This document shows, in pieces, positions 10,961-23,492 of a stretch of DNA of 64,000 bases. Made by a program: the position numbers and the translations under genes. The notes under the pieces are model-generated. The model saw only the letters and a program-made list of their open reading frames with translations, did no database searches and was not told the origin of the DNA. Each line of letters starts with the position of its first letter. The stretch's first letter is position 1. The stretch is from Salvelinus alpinus (taxonomy: Eukaryota > Chordata > Actinopteri > Salmoniformes > Salmonidae): positions 32,001,288 through 32,065,287 of the forward strand of contig NC_092090.1 in the NCBI RefSeq assembly GCF_045679555.1, read 5' to 3'.

Positions 10961-12002
10961 AGATTGCAGCCGAGTGGATAACCATGACAGGAAGAAACGG
11001 CTGTATTTGTGAGAAGGTTACTAATGAATCCACATAGAAACCAATGCCAAATGAACATCTGCTCAGAACATTCACAGATTATTTATCATTATGGTTTAGA
11101 ATAATCTGGATACATGCCTAGTTGCTAACTACTGTTTTCACTTTATCAGCTGGGTTCAGCCAATAATACTGTGTGGCTATGCATACCTCTTGGGGATACA
11201 TGTACTTGTACATTTGAGGCTCTGACAGAATATTGACTCCACTGTTTCCTTCAGTGTCATACAGGCTCGTCAGTTTTAGAGCAAGCTGATTGGCTATCGA
11301 ACCATTAGCTCCTTATTGTGTAGGCTGCATGTTCTGGGTTTAAATTGTTCCACCGTCGCTCTCCATGGATTAGCTGCCTCCAGTGATGATGAGCTGTGCT
11401 TTGTCACTGTCAGAGACGGTGTTTTCAATTAGACATGCCTGCCCCTCACAAAGTCAGAAATCAGAGTCTGATGAAGTTGTACCTACTCCATATGCTGTTC
11501 TCAGGTCAATTTAGCATGTTCCTCCTAATGGTAAAGTTAGGGATTAGGAGGGTAAACTGATCCTAGATCTGTGCCTACTACCCGCAGCACTAGAAATGCG
11601 GTGTTCTAATCTAATCAATTGTACCGCGTGTATTGAGCCAGTTTATCAGATATACTGTAGATCAGAAGAGGTCTACCGTGACTGTCTGTTGAATATCCAT
11701 GTTTCATTATCTTATGCTTTTAGTGATTAATGACTTTACATGTTGAACTCTACCTGAATGATGGCTGCCATTGTATTGACTTTAGTCATGGGAATTACGT
11801 AACGTCTGTTGTACTCTGGACTTTTACCATTTCTGGAAATCACTCTTATGGCTACTGTGAAGGTTAACCACATTTACCAGCATGACTTCATAGCTCCATA
11901 CACATCTATAACAAGCCAACATTGTGTATGTTTTGAATATGACAAGATAGAACAGTAGGAACTGGAGCCATCTATTTCGTTTTTAGCTGAGTATGTCATC
12001 AG
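10961..12002. other. Intergenic sequence
   Basis: No coding region or named repeat was recognised. The segment ends at the 8-bp target duplication of the next element. Confidence 0.4.
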
Positions 12003-12576
12003 CAGTGGTGTAAAGTATTTGAGTAAAAATATTTGAAATTACTACTTAAATATTTTTGACAACTTTTCCTTGACTACATTCCTAAAGAAAATAATGTTCT
12101 TTTTACTCCATACATTTTCCCTGACACCCAAAATACTCATTACACACAAAATACAGTGCTCAGCAGGACAAGAAAATGATCCAGTTCACTCACTTATCTA
12201 GAGAACATCACTGGTCATCCCTACTGCCTTTGATCTGGCAGACTCACTAAACATACAGTACATGCTTCGTTTGTTAATTATGTCTGAGTGTTGGAGTGTG
12301 CCCTGGCTATCCGTAAATAAAATAAAAAACTAGAAAATGGTGCCGTCTGGTTTGCTTAATATAAGGAATTTTAAATGATTTATACTTTTACTTTTGATAC
12401 TTAGGTATATTCTAGCAATTACATTTACTTTTGGTACTTAAGTATATTTAAAACCAAATACTTTTAGAATTTTACTGAAGTAGTATTTTCTGTGTGACTT
12501 TCACTTTTACGAAAGTCATTTTCTATTAAGGTATCTTTACTTTGAGTTTGACAACTGGGTACTTTTTCCACCACTG
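12003..12576. mobile_element. hAT-type MITE, 574 bp, perfect 8-bp target duplication
   Basis: The ends are CAGTGGTGTAAAG... and ...CTTTTTCCACCACTG. The 8 bp GTCATCAG at 11995-12002 recur exactly at 12577-12584. An 8-bp duplication with CAGTGGTG ends is the hAT signature. The interior is AT-rich with no transposase frame, so it is non-autonomous. Confidence 0.92.
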
Positions 12577-13081
12577 GTCATCAGCCGATGCATTCCCTCC
12601 CTGCATATGGGACACTTTAGAAGATGACGTGTGACACCGTTTAGATGATGATGATGATGCAATGTTCGCTATAAACAGGGCAATTTCCCCGTTGTGTGTA
12701 ACCTACAGGATGCTTTGGAAATAGAATTCGGAATTAGAACTCTAGAATGGTTCTGAACCTTCTTATGACGGTCTAAAGAGTCAGCCATTTTGGTCAGGGA
12801 GGTGGTCAAACATGGTTTGCCAGTGCTGTGATAAGATAGTGTAAAACAATGAATTTGAAGATTATCTGCATTGTATGTTTGTTAGCTATAGCCAGACAGT
12901 TTTATAGCAATGATTCCATACATTTTTCAAATTATGCTAATATGCCAACATTCCATTTTAACAATGCAGTCAATCCACAGCTATGCACTGGCTGAAATCA
13001 GTTGATGATAGGATTTAGACAAGTTGTAAATGCAACATGTACTGATATTGTATAATATAATAACAAACACAGGGAACAGCA

Positions 13082-14400
13082 GAGGGAGCACCCTCCAATC
13101 CACATTGAAGGGACAGTAGAAGGTGGAAAGTTTTAAGTTCCTCGGCGTACACATCACAGACAAACTAAAATGGTCCACCAACACGGACATTGTGGTGAAG
13201 AAGGCGCAAAAGCGCCTCTTCAACCTCAGAAGGCTAAAGAAATTTGTCTTGTCACCTAAAATTCTGACAAACTTTTACAGATGCACAATTGAGAGCATCC
13301 TATCGGGCTGTATCCCCCCTGGTAGGGCAACTGCACCGCCCTCAACCACAAGGCTCTCCAGAGGGTGGTGCGGTCTGCACAACGCATCACTAGGGGCAAA
13401 CTCCCTGCCCTCCAGGACACCTACAGCACCCGAGCCACTGCCTGTTCACCCCGCTAGCATCCAGAAGGCGAGGTCAGTATAGGTGCATCAAAGCTGAGAC
13501 CAAGAGACTGAAAAACAGCTTCTATCTCAAGGCCATCAGACTCCTAAACAGCAATCACTAATTCAGAGAGGCTGCCGCCTCAAATCATTAACCACTTTAA
13601 TAAATGGATCACTAGTCACTTTAAACAATGCCACTTTAATAACGTTTACATGTCTTACATTACTCATCTAATATGTATATACTGTATCTTATACCATCTA
13701 TTGCATCTTGCCTGTGCCGCTCGGCCATCGCTCAACCATATATTTACACTACCCTTCAAATGTTTGGGGAAGGAAAGAGAGTTTCAGAAGAAAGTGCTTT
13801 GTTTCTGGCCCTTTTGAGCCTGTAATCAAACCCACAAATGCTGATGCTGCAGATACTCAACTAGTCTAAAGAAGGACAGTTTTATTGCTTCTTTAATCTG
13901 GGCAACAATTTTCAGATGTGCTAAAATAATTGCAAAAGGGTTTTCTAATGATCCATTAGCCTTTTAAAATGATAAACTTGGATTAGCTAACACAACGTGC
14001 CATTGGATCACAGGAGTGATGGTTGCTGATAATGGGCCTCTGTACGCCTATGTAGATATTCCATAAAAAATCAGCCGTTTCCAGCCACAATAGTCATTTA
14101 CAACATTAACAATGTTGACACTGAATTTCTGATCAATTTGATGTTATTTTAATGGACAAAGAATTTGCTTTTCTTTCAAAAAGGACATTTCTAAGTGACC
14201 CCAAACTTTTGAATGGTAGTGTGTTCATTTTCTTATTCCATCCCTTTAGATTTGTGTGTATTAGGTAGTTGTTGGGGAATTGTTATATTACTTTTTAGAT
14301 ATTACTGCACTGTCGGAACTAGAGGCACAAGCATTTCGCTACACTCACATTAACATCCTGTAACCAAGTGTATGTGACCAATACAATTTATTCAATTTTA
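13082..14400 (+). mobile_element. LINE ORF2 3' fragment and 3' UTR, interrupted by a Tc1 MITE
   Basis: Positions 13100-13310 encode 'VESFKFLGVHITDKLKWSTN' and 'KKAQKRLFNLRRLKKF', the conserved region after the reverse transcriptase in L2/CR1-like fish LINEs. Later parts are shifted out of frame. The 3' end resumes after the MITE (14222-14400) with 'catttcgctacactcacatt' and 'tgtatgtgaccaatac'. The same family recurs at 34062, 38940 and 59199. Confidence 0.85.
13747..14221. mobile_element. Tc1-like MITE nested in the LINE
   Basis: The inverted ends are CACTACCCTTCAAATGTTTG on the left and CAAACTTTTGAATGGTAGTG on the right. Left TA is intact and the right TA has become TG. The 475-bp interior holds no open transposase. 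It separates the LINE body from its 3' tail. Confidence 0.85.
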
Positions 14401-14659
14401 TTTAATTTCTATAACACATTTTCTGATATTTGTTGTGCCTTTTATTTTCTTGCAGAAGTAAAAACAGGAAATGCATCACCGATGCCTCTACGGCCATTCA
14501 TTCTAATTAGACTGGTTTGGATTTCTCCCTGATGAGAGTAGCTGCCATTATCCCCCCATTCTATAACTTTGAGTGATTATGACATAGCCCCCTTAGCAAT
14601 TTAATAGGATCTCTATGGAGTTGACCGCCAGACGACAGGGGCAGATAAACTGTCTTTCT

Positions 14660-14661
<2 letters not shown>
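14401..14661. other. Short intergenic spacer
   Basis: Nothing recognisable beyond the preceding LINE tail. It leads into a TG microsatellite. Confidence 0.4.
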
Positions 14662-16157
<1,496 letters not shown>

Positions 16158-16742
16158 GTGGTTGTGCATGCATACCTGCAAACCTATCGTTAGTGGTCTG
16201 AGGGAAGTGGATAAACTACTGTGATCCATCCAGGTGCCTACAGAGGTGTTAGCCTATCTTGTTTTGTGAGCTTTTATCACTAATCGTCTCAGCGGATGAC
16301 ACAGAGTATTTATCAGGCTGACATGTAGCACTTAAAAGCTGACACTAACAGGCGCTGAGCCAGGGAGGCTTGCTATCTCTTACGCTACATGAGGCGGCGA
16401 TCTGCTTTTAATAGTGCAGACATAGAGGAGGTATGAATAGACGTGTTGCCATGACTCTTGCCCACTGGGCTGCATGTATTCACTGAGTCGACTCTTGGAC
16501 TACAACAAGCATTTATTCTGATTGCCAACAGTAGTAGTCTGTTGAATGTGGCACTTGATAATCAACTGTATAATCATACTCATTGTGGAGTGATTGACCT
16601 GTGCTCAGCCACCCTCTCCTTGCAACATGATGCAGGCAAATGATGAGAAAATAAACTGCTGCAATAGGGTGAAGGCAGAGGTTGAAAATGAGTACAGGCA
16701 GAGAGAGAGAGGTAGAGAGAAGGAAAGAGAGAGACAGACATA
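16158..16742. other. Intergenic sequence
   Basis: No supported gene; a short GA-rich run at about 16695-16740 precedes the next MITE. Confidence 0.4.
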
Positions 16743-17012
16743 CAGTTGTAGGATCTTAACTTGAGCCTGTTTGCTACAGCAGGAAAATAATTCTGCAGCA
16801 ACAGGAAATGTGAATTATTATGTGGATTATAATCAAGGAAGATTTTTTGTAGGGGTTGATACATTGTTTATTTGGGCAAATCAAGTCTGACATTTTAAAA
16901 TGGAAATTACAAACTTACAAAGCCTTTTGTAATACAATACAACTTCGCATTTCTTGTTCTGCAGTACAAATCTCAGAAACAAAAGAGTGATCAAATTAAT
17001 ATCCTTCATCTG
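16743..17012. mobile_element. TA-flanked MITE, about 270 bp
   Basis: The left end is CAGTTGTAGGATCTTAACTT and the right end reads in reverse CAGATGAAGGATATTAATTT, an imperfect inverted pair flanked by TA on each side. There is no coding content. It sits about 300 bp upstream of the predicted start codon of the next gene. Confidence 0.75.
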
Positions 17013-17328
17013 TACAGACAGACAGACATACAGACATACAGGCAGACTAGGTCTATAGAAATAGGCTGTTCCAGTGTTCTGGGTGGATATGTGGATAGGT
17101 AACTAACCTGATGATGTCACAATGCCTCTTTACCAGGGATGGAGCACTAGTTATTATAAGGGAACATTATGAGGTAACATGTTGCCACGGAAACACACTT
17201 ATGTCATAATCTCGGACCACATTAAAACTGTCAGACAAGCTCAGATAGAGCGCATTAGCTACATTTGAACAATCTCTCAACCAATAACTGATTTGATTGA
17301 TTACAACAGTACACTACCCTGGCGTGAC

Positions 17329-17572
17329 ATGGGTCAGAGACTCAGTGACCCTGTCCCTGAGGTATCCCCTAGCGAGAAACCAAAGGAGACCCAGGAACAT
17401 ATAGATAAACCCAAGGAGAAGAGGATCCCTCCAGCCCTGAACTTTCTTCAGATGTTTACACTGCTGAGCTGCGTCAAGGTGAAGAAAACCCCCTTTGATC
17501 CCTCCCAGAGTGGTGAGGGGAGAAAGGGAACAACGATACACGATACGAACAACAATAATGACTCTGATACGG
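17329..17572 (+). CDS. Unknown gene exon 1 (module A1)
   Basis: ATG at 17329 has G at -3 and G at +4. The donor is G|gtgagt, phase 1. It encodes MGQRLSDPVPEVSPSEKPKE, 'NFLQMFTLLSCVKVKKTP' and an Asn/Asp-rich end. Splicing into an internal acceptor at 'cctgag' (as in module A2) is an alternative to using this ATG. Confidence 0.6.
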
Positions 17573-19636
17573 GTGAGTGTTAGGAGGTGTATATTGATTA
17601 GTGCTGCTACATAGTACAATTATTTAGGCTTCACTTGGAGAAAAAAAACACATCATGTGTCTTAGAAATGTTTCACTTACAGGCTTGGACAACTCTGCAG
17701 GTGACATGAAAAGGATCAAGGACAAGAGTAAAGGAAAGGTTAGGGGAGAAAAATATTGTATTGAATCTCAGGACCACAAATGCAGAACGACACCGGAAAC
17801 AGAAAAAGACATTAAACAAAGACCTAACTCGGTAAGACATCCAAACTTGCTTATTAATGAGGATTAACCAATGCATTTGACAATTTATAATGACCACAAT
17901 CAGGAAAACACAGCATATTGTGTTGAATTTGATACATTGACACGGCTTGACAAATGTGATGATGTTACAATGCCCCTTCGGATGGGGTAGGCCCTAATAG
18001 TTATTAGGAAAAGTCTAAACGGAATCCATGGAACGTCCCAACTCTGACCTTACCCCATTGACGTTGAAATTGAAATGGTTAAGGTAAGGGTTAAGGTTAG
18101 GGTAGGGGTTAAGGTTAGGGTTTAGGGTAGGGACCCCCCAAGGATCACAGACAGCACTAACGCTAGTTATTATGGTGTAACATTTTGACATGGAAACACA
18201 CTTATGAAATAATATTTGCTGCTAACCAAGCTAGCTCATTGGCTACATATATTCAACATTGATATTGTAGTTTGAAATATCAGTAGATTTCTAACTGATG
18301 TATTGATTGCGACACTGAGGTCTCCTCTGAGGATCAAGCAAAGGAGACCCAGCAGAAAGAGAAGAAGAAGAGCATCCATCCAGCTGTGGCGGCCCTGCAG
18401 ATGTTCACTCTCTTCTGCTGTGGTGGGAAAGTCAAGCTGAGGAAGACTGGTCCCTCTCAGAACAGACAGAGTAGAAAGGACCATGACAAAGACAATGCAT
18501 CTGATACTGGTGAGTGTTATGGGGTGTCTGCTGATTAGAAATAGAATAAGATTGGCTCCACTTGGAAGAACGTGTCTTCAAAATCAAAATGTCTAATCTA
18601 CACAGGCTCGGACGTGTCGGGAGGTGATGTTACAATCAAAAGGGTCAAGGACAAGAGTAATGGAAAGGTGGGGAGGGAGAAAGACCGGACTGAAGTTCAG
18701 CTGTTGGAATCATCTCAAGACCACAAACCCAGAAGTACAACACCAGAAACAGACAAGGGAACTAATTCGGGACAAAGACCTAACTCTGTGAGACAACCAA
18801 ACATGCTGTATCATATTTTACTGTGAGCAAAATAACTTTCTCATAATGCAGCATTATCGTTGGGTGTTACAATTGTCTTATGCAGATAAATCGAAGGACA
18901 CCACGGCAAGTGAAGACCCCTGTGGAGGAAATTTACATAATACCTGACTCTCCAACTTTACCACGTGCCCACGTAAGTTACTGAAACCTTAATTACTATG
19001 CGGACAGACAGAGATTCAAACATCCAGACAGTTTCCCCCCTGACTTCAACCTAACCCCCCTTTTCCTCCGTGTAGAGCTCCCTCTCCCAGTTATCCCTGG
19101 CTAGGAACCTGGCCGTCCTCCCGCTGGAGTGGCAGCTACCTGGAGTCCCTCTGACCACCTCATCTATGGCAACTAGGACAGAGAGAAAGCCATCCTCTAC
19201 CAACACTTTGACACAGGCACAGACGGAAACACAGACAACAGATATGAACACAGACACACAGACTACTGCCACCTCTCAGAGCCAGATCTCCATGGTGACC
19301 ACCCAGTTATCGGAGACCATGACAGAGGTTCACACATCAGACTCCATTACCCAGACCTCCACTCCTGACATGGCTCTGACTCCTGAGAGCACTAAGGACA
19401 TGATCATTACTGATGAGGATGTGAAGGATGACTCTGCTAAAGATTTGATCTCCAACCTAACAGACACCTCTATGGAGAAATCCATCAGTGAGACCAGCCT
19501 GAAAGACCTCATCGCTGAGGATGAGGAAGATGACAATGAGCTGAACGATATGGCTGCCTCCTCTACACCTGCTACTGATAATGCCAATGAGGATGCAAAG
19601 CCGCTGGAGCATGCAGCACTTCATGACTACTGGTGA
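17329..19636 (+). CDS. Unrecognised six-exon gene with an internal exon-pair duplication
   Basis: Six exons (17329-17572, 17683-17831, 18320-18509, 18606-18787, 18886-18972, 19076-19636) sum to 1,413 nt, giving 470 codons plus TGA with every phase compatible. I do not recognise the family. Exons 1 and 3 share an 'LQMFTL..C..VK' core and end SDTG; exons 2 and 4 share 'K(I/V)KDKS.GKV', 'SQDHK', 'TTPET' and 'QRPNS'. The N-terminal two-thirds is Lys-rich and the last exon is Thr/Ser then Asp/Glu-rich, suggesting a largely disordered protein. The start 'MGQRLSDP' fits the MGxxxS pattern of N-myristoylation, and the Cys near LQMFTL could be lipidated; both are inference. It lies between syt9 and ppfibp2, where human has OLFML1, but shows no olfactomedin features. 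A non-coding start further upstream is possible. Confidence 0.65.
17683..17831 (+). CDS. Unknown gene exon 2 (module B1)
   Basis: The acceptor is 'cacttacag' and the donor TCG|gtaaga; phases 1 and 0. It encodes GLDNSAGDMKRIKDKSKGKV, then a Glu/Lys-rich stretch ending 'KQRPNS'. Confidence 0.65.
18078..18132 (+). repeat. Interstitial telomere-like G-rich repeat
   Basis: Irregular 'ggttaagg', 'ggttaggg' and 'gtttaggg' units in the intron between modules B1 and A2. The matching place in the first copy of the duplication lacks it, so it arrived or expanded after the duplication. It is too irregular to be a real telomere. Confidence 0.8.
18320..18509 (+). CDS. Unknown gene exon 3 (module A2)
   Basis: The acceptor is inferred at 'gcgacactgag'; it has a weak pyrimidine tract but phase 0 fits and a TGA lies just upstream in frame. 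The donor is G|gtgagt. It encodes VSSEDQAKETQQKEKKKSI and 'VAALQMFTLFCC', then Lys/Arg/Asp-rich sequence ending SDTG. Relative to A1 it lacks the block holding the start ATG. Confidence 0.55.
18606..18787 (+). CDS. Unknown gene exon 4 (module B2)
   Basis: The acceptor is 'ctacacag' and the donor TCT|gtgaga. It encodes GSDVSGGDVTIKRVKDKSNG onward to 'GQRPNS', clearly paralogous to module B1. Confidence 0.65.
18886..18972 (+). CDS. Unknown gene exon 5
   Basis: The acceptor is 'ttatgcag' and the donor CAC|gtaagt; phase 0 at both ends, 29 codons. It encodes 'INRRTPRQVKTPVEEIYIIP' then DSPTLPRAH. Confidence 0.65.
19076..19636 (+). CDS. Unknown gene terminal exon
   Basis: The acceptor is 'cctccgtgtag'; the stop TGA is at 19634-19636. 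It has 186 residues: an ordered-looking 'SSLSQLSLARNLAVLPLEWQ' start, a Thr/Gln-rich middle ('TQAQTETQTTDMNTDTQTT'), then an acidic end. An AATAAA hexamer at 19821-19826 gives a plausible poly(A) site. Confidence 0.7.
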   Translation, partial: SSLSQLSLARNLAVLPLEWQLPGVPLTTSSMATRTERKPSSTNTLTQAQTETQTTDMNTDTQTTATSQSQISMVTTQLSETMTEVHTSDSITQTSTPDMALTPESTKDMIITDEDVKDDSAKDLISNLTDTSMEKSISETSLKDLIAEDEEDDNELNDMAASSTPATDNANEDAKPLEHAALHDYW

Positions 19637-20977
19637 CAGTAGAGACCGAGCTGCCTTTGGATCTCTGAAGAGCCAGTTGGCCTAATGAACATTTCAATAT
19701 AACAAAAGCTATACTATGATCAATTAATTAAAAAAATAATTCTGCAGCAAATTTTCACTACTGTTGATATGTGAAGCAGCTTATTTAGATTAAGCCTATT
19801 TGTTTGAGTTCACCAAAAATAATAAATATTACTGACAAGGGAACAATCAAACCACTACAGGTAGGGGAGAGTGAATACATCAGCATAGAGTTCATTTGGA
19901 CAATAATGATCCATAGGCATAGTACATTGTAATGTATGAAATAACATTCACCCACAGCGAAATCAGACGTGTTCTATTTTCTCCCTCTGTCCTTCCCTCC
20001 CACGTCCTGATGAGGTTTAGATTGTCATGTTATCCAGCCCTTAAACTGTTTAGCATTTTAATAACACCTCGCAAACTCAGGGCCTAATTACCTTTGTTAC
20101 ACATGCATCAAATAGAGTCCTCCTATCACCACATATCTGGGCCACCTGAAGGTGCTGTGTTACTGGTGGGGTTCCAACAGATTACAGGGAGATTGGTTAA
20201 GTAAGTCAACCTAAATAAGGATGATGGGAACATCCTCATAATACAGCACGTCATTTTCTTTGCCTATATTGCAGGAGGGAGGACATATTGGTGTCATCAG
20301 AGTATTAGCACACATACTGTGGAGCAGGATCTTGTTGTTTTATCACCTTGAATGGTGACAGAATAGAGAGCTTTGAAACTATTGAATTAAGTGTTAAAAT
20401 ACCAGGTGAAAAATGCTCTGTTAGAAAATCACTTTGAGAGTTTAGGTATTTTACGAATTCTCGCAGGTAAGATTTCTGTCAAACTGCACTTTTCTGTCTC
20501 TGTCATGCCTGCGGTCGCCAGCTGTACAGCCTCCCCAGAGCTGCATATTCCAGTGGCCTACATGCATGGATAATGAGCTGAGAGAAGTAGTAGCAGCACA
20601 TCGGTTAGGGCTACAGCCAAGCTGTACTTCACCTGAGAAGACCCCTAGTTGTACATGAGTGCACTCTCCACAAAAAAGATCAGCCTGACATCAACATACA
20701 GTACTGTTGACAAAGTAGACATGGAATTAAATCAACATAACATAGATACTGTACATGTATGTAATTAAACATTATGTTTTTGATGATTTTTAATCTAGAA
20801 AAGATGCAGAACATATTAACTCTGAAAGGGGAGGGAGAGAAGAGAGAGGGGGATGAATGGGTGAATATAGAGGAGAGACAGTAGGAGGGATGGTGAGATG
20901 TATCCATCTATGAATTCAAATATTAATCTATCCAATAAGGGGATCAAATGTACACAAAGACATGCATGTACACACAC

Positions 20978-21013
<36 letters not shown>

Positions 21014-21181
21014 ATACCCAGTCCTCTATCCAAATGAAGTGGTCAGGGCATCACAGTGATCTAGTTACAAGGATATTGAGAGAAGCCATTTCTTTCCTCT
21101 AGAGACTAACATTGATGAGGTTCACTGGACACTCAAACACAACTCCAACAAGTCCGTGAAACAAAAGATTACATAATTTTA
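19637..21181. other. Intergenic sequence after the unknown gene
   Basis: It begins with the probable 3' UTR (AATAAA at 19821). A (CA)n tract lies at about 20979-21011. No other gene is supported. Confidence 0.45.
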
Positions 21182-21603
21182 CAGTTTTTTTTTACAAACG
21201 CTTGGACCCATTTCTCAATACTTAGGTCACTTTTTCAAAACTCTTCACACAGTTCTCCTAACTAACTTTCAGCTTGGCACAGCAGTTAATTTCACGTTCA
21301 AAATGCCCTAAAACTACCAAAACACTTCATACACGTCTCAAATCAACTCTTCCATAACACTAGCAAAGGTTGTCACCCAACAAGCACACGTTGTCACTCA
21401 TAAAACAATGACCTAAACAACACTAACAACAGCTAGCATTACACAATGTTTTCTCTACAAAACAAGAATGACACCTCTCTACTGTTTAGAATTCACTGCA
21501 GTATATGTTACAGGAATGTATCAGACATGATGCAATATGCTTCAATATGTTTTATGTCATTTTATGGCATTGAGTGATTCCAAAATACAATCATTCGTAT
21601 ATA

Positions 21604-22057
21604 TGTAACGATTGTTCTCCTCCTTGTCTGAGAAGGAGCATGGATCGGACCAAAACGCAGCTGGTGATGAATACATGTTGATTTATTAAACAAGACGAAC
21701 ACGAAGCACACTTGAATAACTACAAAACAACAAAACGACGTAGACAGACCTGAACATGAGAACTTATAGAACACAAAGAACGCACGAACAGGAACCGACT
21801 AAAACAAACGAAACAGTCCCGTGTGGTAACAACACTGACACGGAAGACAAACACCCACAAAACACACATGAAACCCAGGCTGCCTAAGTATTATTCTCAA
21901 TCAGGGACAACGATTGACAGCCGCCTCTGATTGAGAATCATACCAGGCCGAACACAAAATCCCAACATAGAAAATCACACATAGGCAACCCACGCAACTC
22001 ACGCCCTGACCAACTAAATAAATACAAAACAAGGGAAAACAGGTCAGGAACGTGACA
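21604..22057 (-). mobile_element. 3' LTR (minus strand), 454 bp
   Basis: Read on the minus strand it starts TGTCACG and ends CGTTACA, the same ends as the solo LTR at 559. A run of 11 G (minus strand, 22061-22071) lies just upstream of the LTR start, as expected for a polypurine tract that primes plus-strand synthesis. It is therefore the 3' LTR of the element at 22058-23492. Confidence 0.8.
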
Positions 22058-23492
22058 GAACCCCCCCCCCCTCAAGGTGCGAACTCCGGGCGCACCACCT
22101 AAAACTCTAGGGGAGGGTCTGGGTGGGCGTCTGTCTGCGGTGGCGTCTCTGGCGCGGGACGTGGACCCCACTTTAACAATGTCTTTGTCCGCCTCCTTAA
22201 TCGCCCTCCATATCAACCCCACTGGACCAAGGGGCAGCACCGGACTAAGGGGCAGCACCGGACTGAGGGGCAGCACCGGACTGAGGGGCAGCACCGGACT
22301 GAGGGGCAGCACCGGACTGAGGGGCAGATCCTGGCTGGCGGGCGGTTCTGGCAGGTCCTGGCTGGCGGGCGGCTCTGGCAGCTCCTGGCTGGCTGGCTCT
22401 GGCAGCTCCTGGCTGGCTGGCTCTGGCAGCTCCTGGCTGGCTGGCTCTGGCAGCTCCTGGCTGGCTGGCTCTGGCAGCTCCTGGCTGGCTGACGGCACTG
22501 GCAGGTCCTGGCTGGCTGACGGCACTGGCAGGTCCTGGCTGGCTGACGGCACTGGCAGGTCCTGTCTGGCGGACGGCTCTGGCTGCTCCTGTCTGGCGGA
22601 CGGCTCTGGCTGCTCCTGTCTGGCGGACGGCTCTGGCTGCTCCTGTCTGGCGGACGGCTCTGGCTGCTCCTGTCTGGCGTACGGCTCTAGCGGCTCGGGA
22701 CAGACGGGCAGCTCTGACGGCTCGGGACAGACGGGCAGCTCTGACGCCTCGGGACAGACGGGCAGCTCTGACGGCTCGGGACAGACGGGCAGCTCTGACG
22801 GCTCGGGACAGACGGGCGGCTCAGATGACGCTGGGCAGGCAGGCAGCTCAGACAGCGCTGGGCAGGCAGGCAGTTCAGGCAGCGCTGGGCAGGCAGGCAG
22901 CTCAGACAGCGCTGGGCAGGCAGGCAGCTCAGACAGCGCTGGGCAGACGGGTACACCTGTAGGGAGGAGACGGAGAGACAGCCTGGTGCGGGGGGCTGCC
23001 ACCGGAGGACTGGTACGTGGAGGTGGCACCGGATATACCGGACCGTGATGGAGTACATGCGCTCTTGAGCACCGAGCCTGCCCAACCTTACCAGGTTGCA
23101 TGGTCCCCGTAGCCCTGCCAGTGCGGCGAGGTGGAATAGCCCGCACTGGGCTATGCTGGCGAACCGGGGACACCATTTGTAAGGCTGGTGCCATGTATGC
23201 CGGCCCGAGGAGACGCACTGGAGACCAGACGCGTTGAGCCGGCTTCATGGCACCTGGCTCAATGCCCAATCTAGCCCTACCAGTGCGGGGAGGTGGAATA
23301 ACCCGCACCGGGCTATGCACACGTACAGGAGACACCGTGCGCTTTACCGCATAACACGGTGTCTGCCCGTACTCTCGCTCTCCACGGTAAGATCGGGAAG
23401 TGGGCGCAGGTCTCCTACCAGACTTCGCCACACTATCCTTTAGCCCCCCCCAATAAATTTTTGGGCTTGACTCACAGGCTTGACTCACAGGC
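22058..23492 (-). mobile_element. LTR-element internal region with a proline-rich repeat ORF
   Basis: An open frame runs on the minus strand from 23488 into the LTR (to 21938; 516 codons). It has Arg/Pro-rich 'SPVR.(H/I)SPVR' pairs, then tandem blocks such as 'SELPACPAL', 'QEQPEPSAR', 'LPVPSASQD', 'QELPEPAS' and 'LPLSPV'. No protease, reverse transcriptase or integrase motif is visible, so I do not assign gag or any named product. A 5' LTR in the same orientation is absent, so the element is truncated. Confidence 0.6.

Noticed and set aside
18078..18132. A true telomere or chromosome end
   Set aside because: Units are irregular and the tract is short and intronic.
19330..19587. Ser-rich minus-strand frame
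   Set aside because: Antisense shadow of the acidic terminal exon of the unknown gene.
22077..23048. Gly/Ser-rich plus-strand frame that looks collagen- or silk-like
   Set aside because: Shadow of the minus-strand LTR-element repeats; no signal peptide or exon structure.
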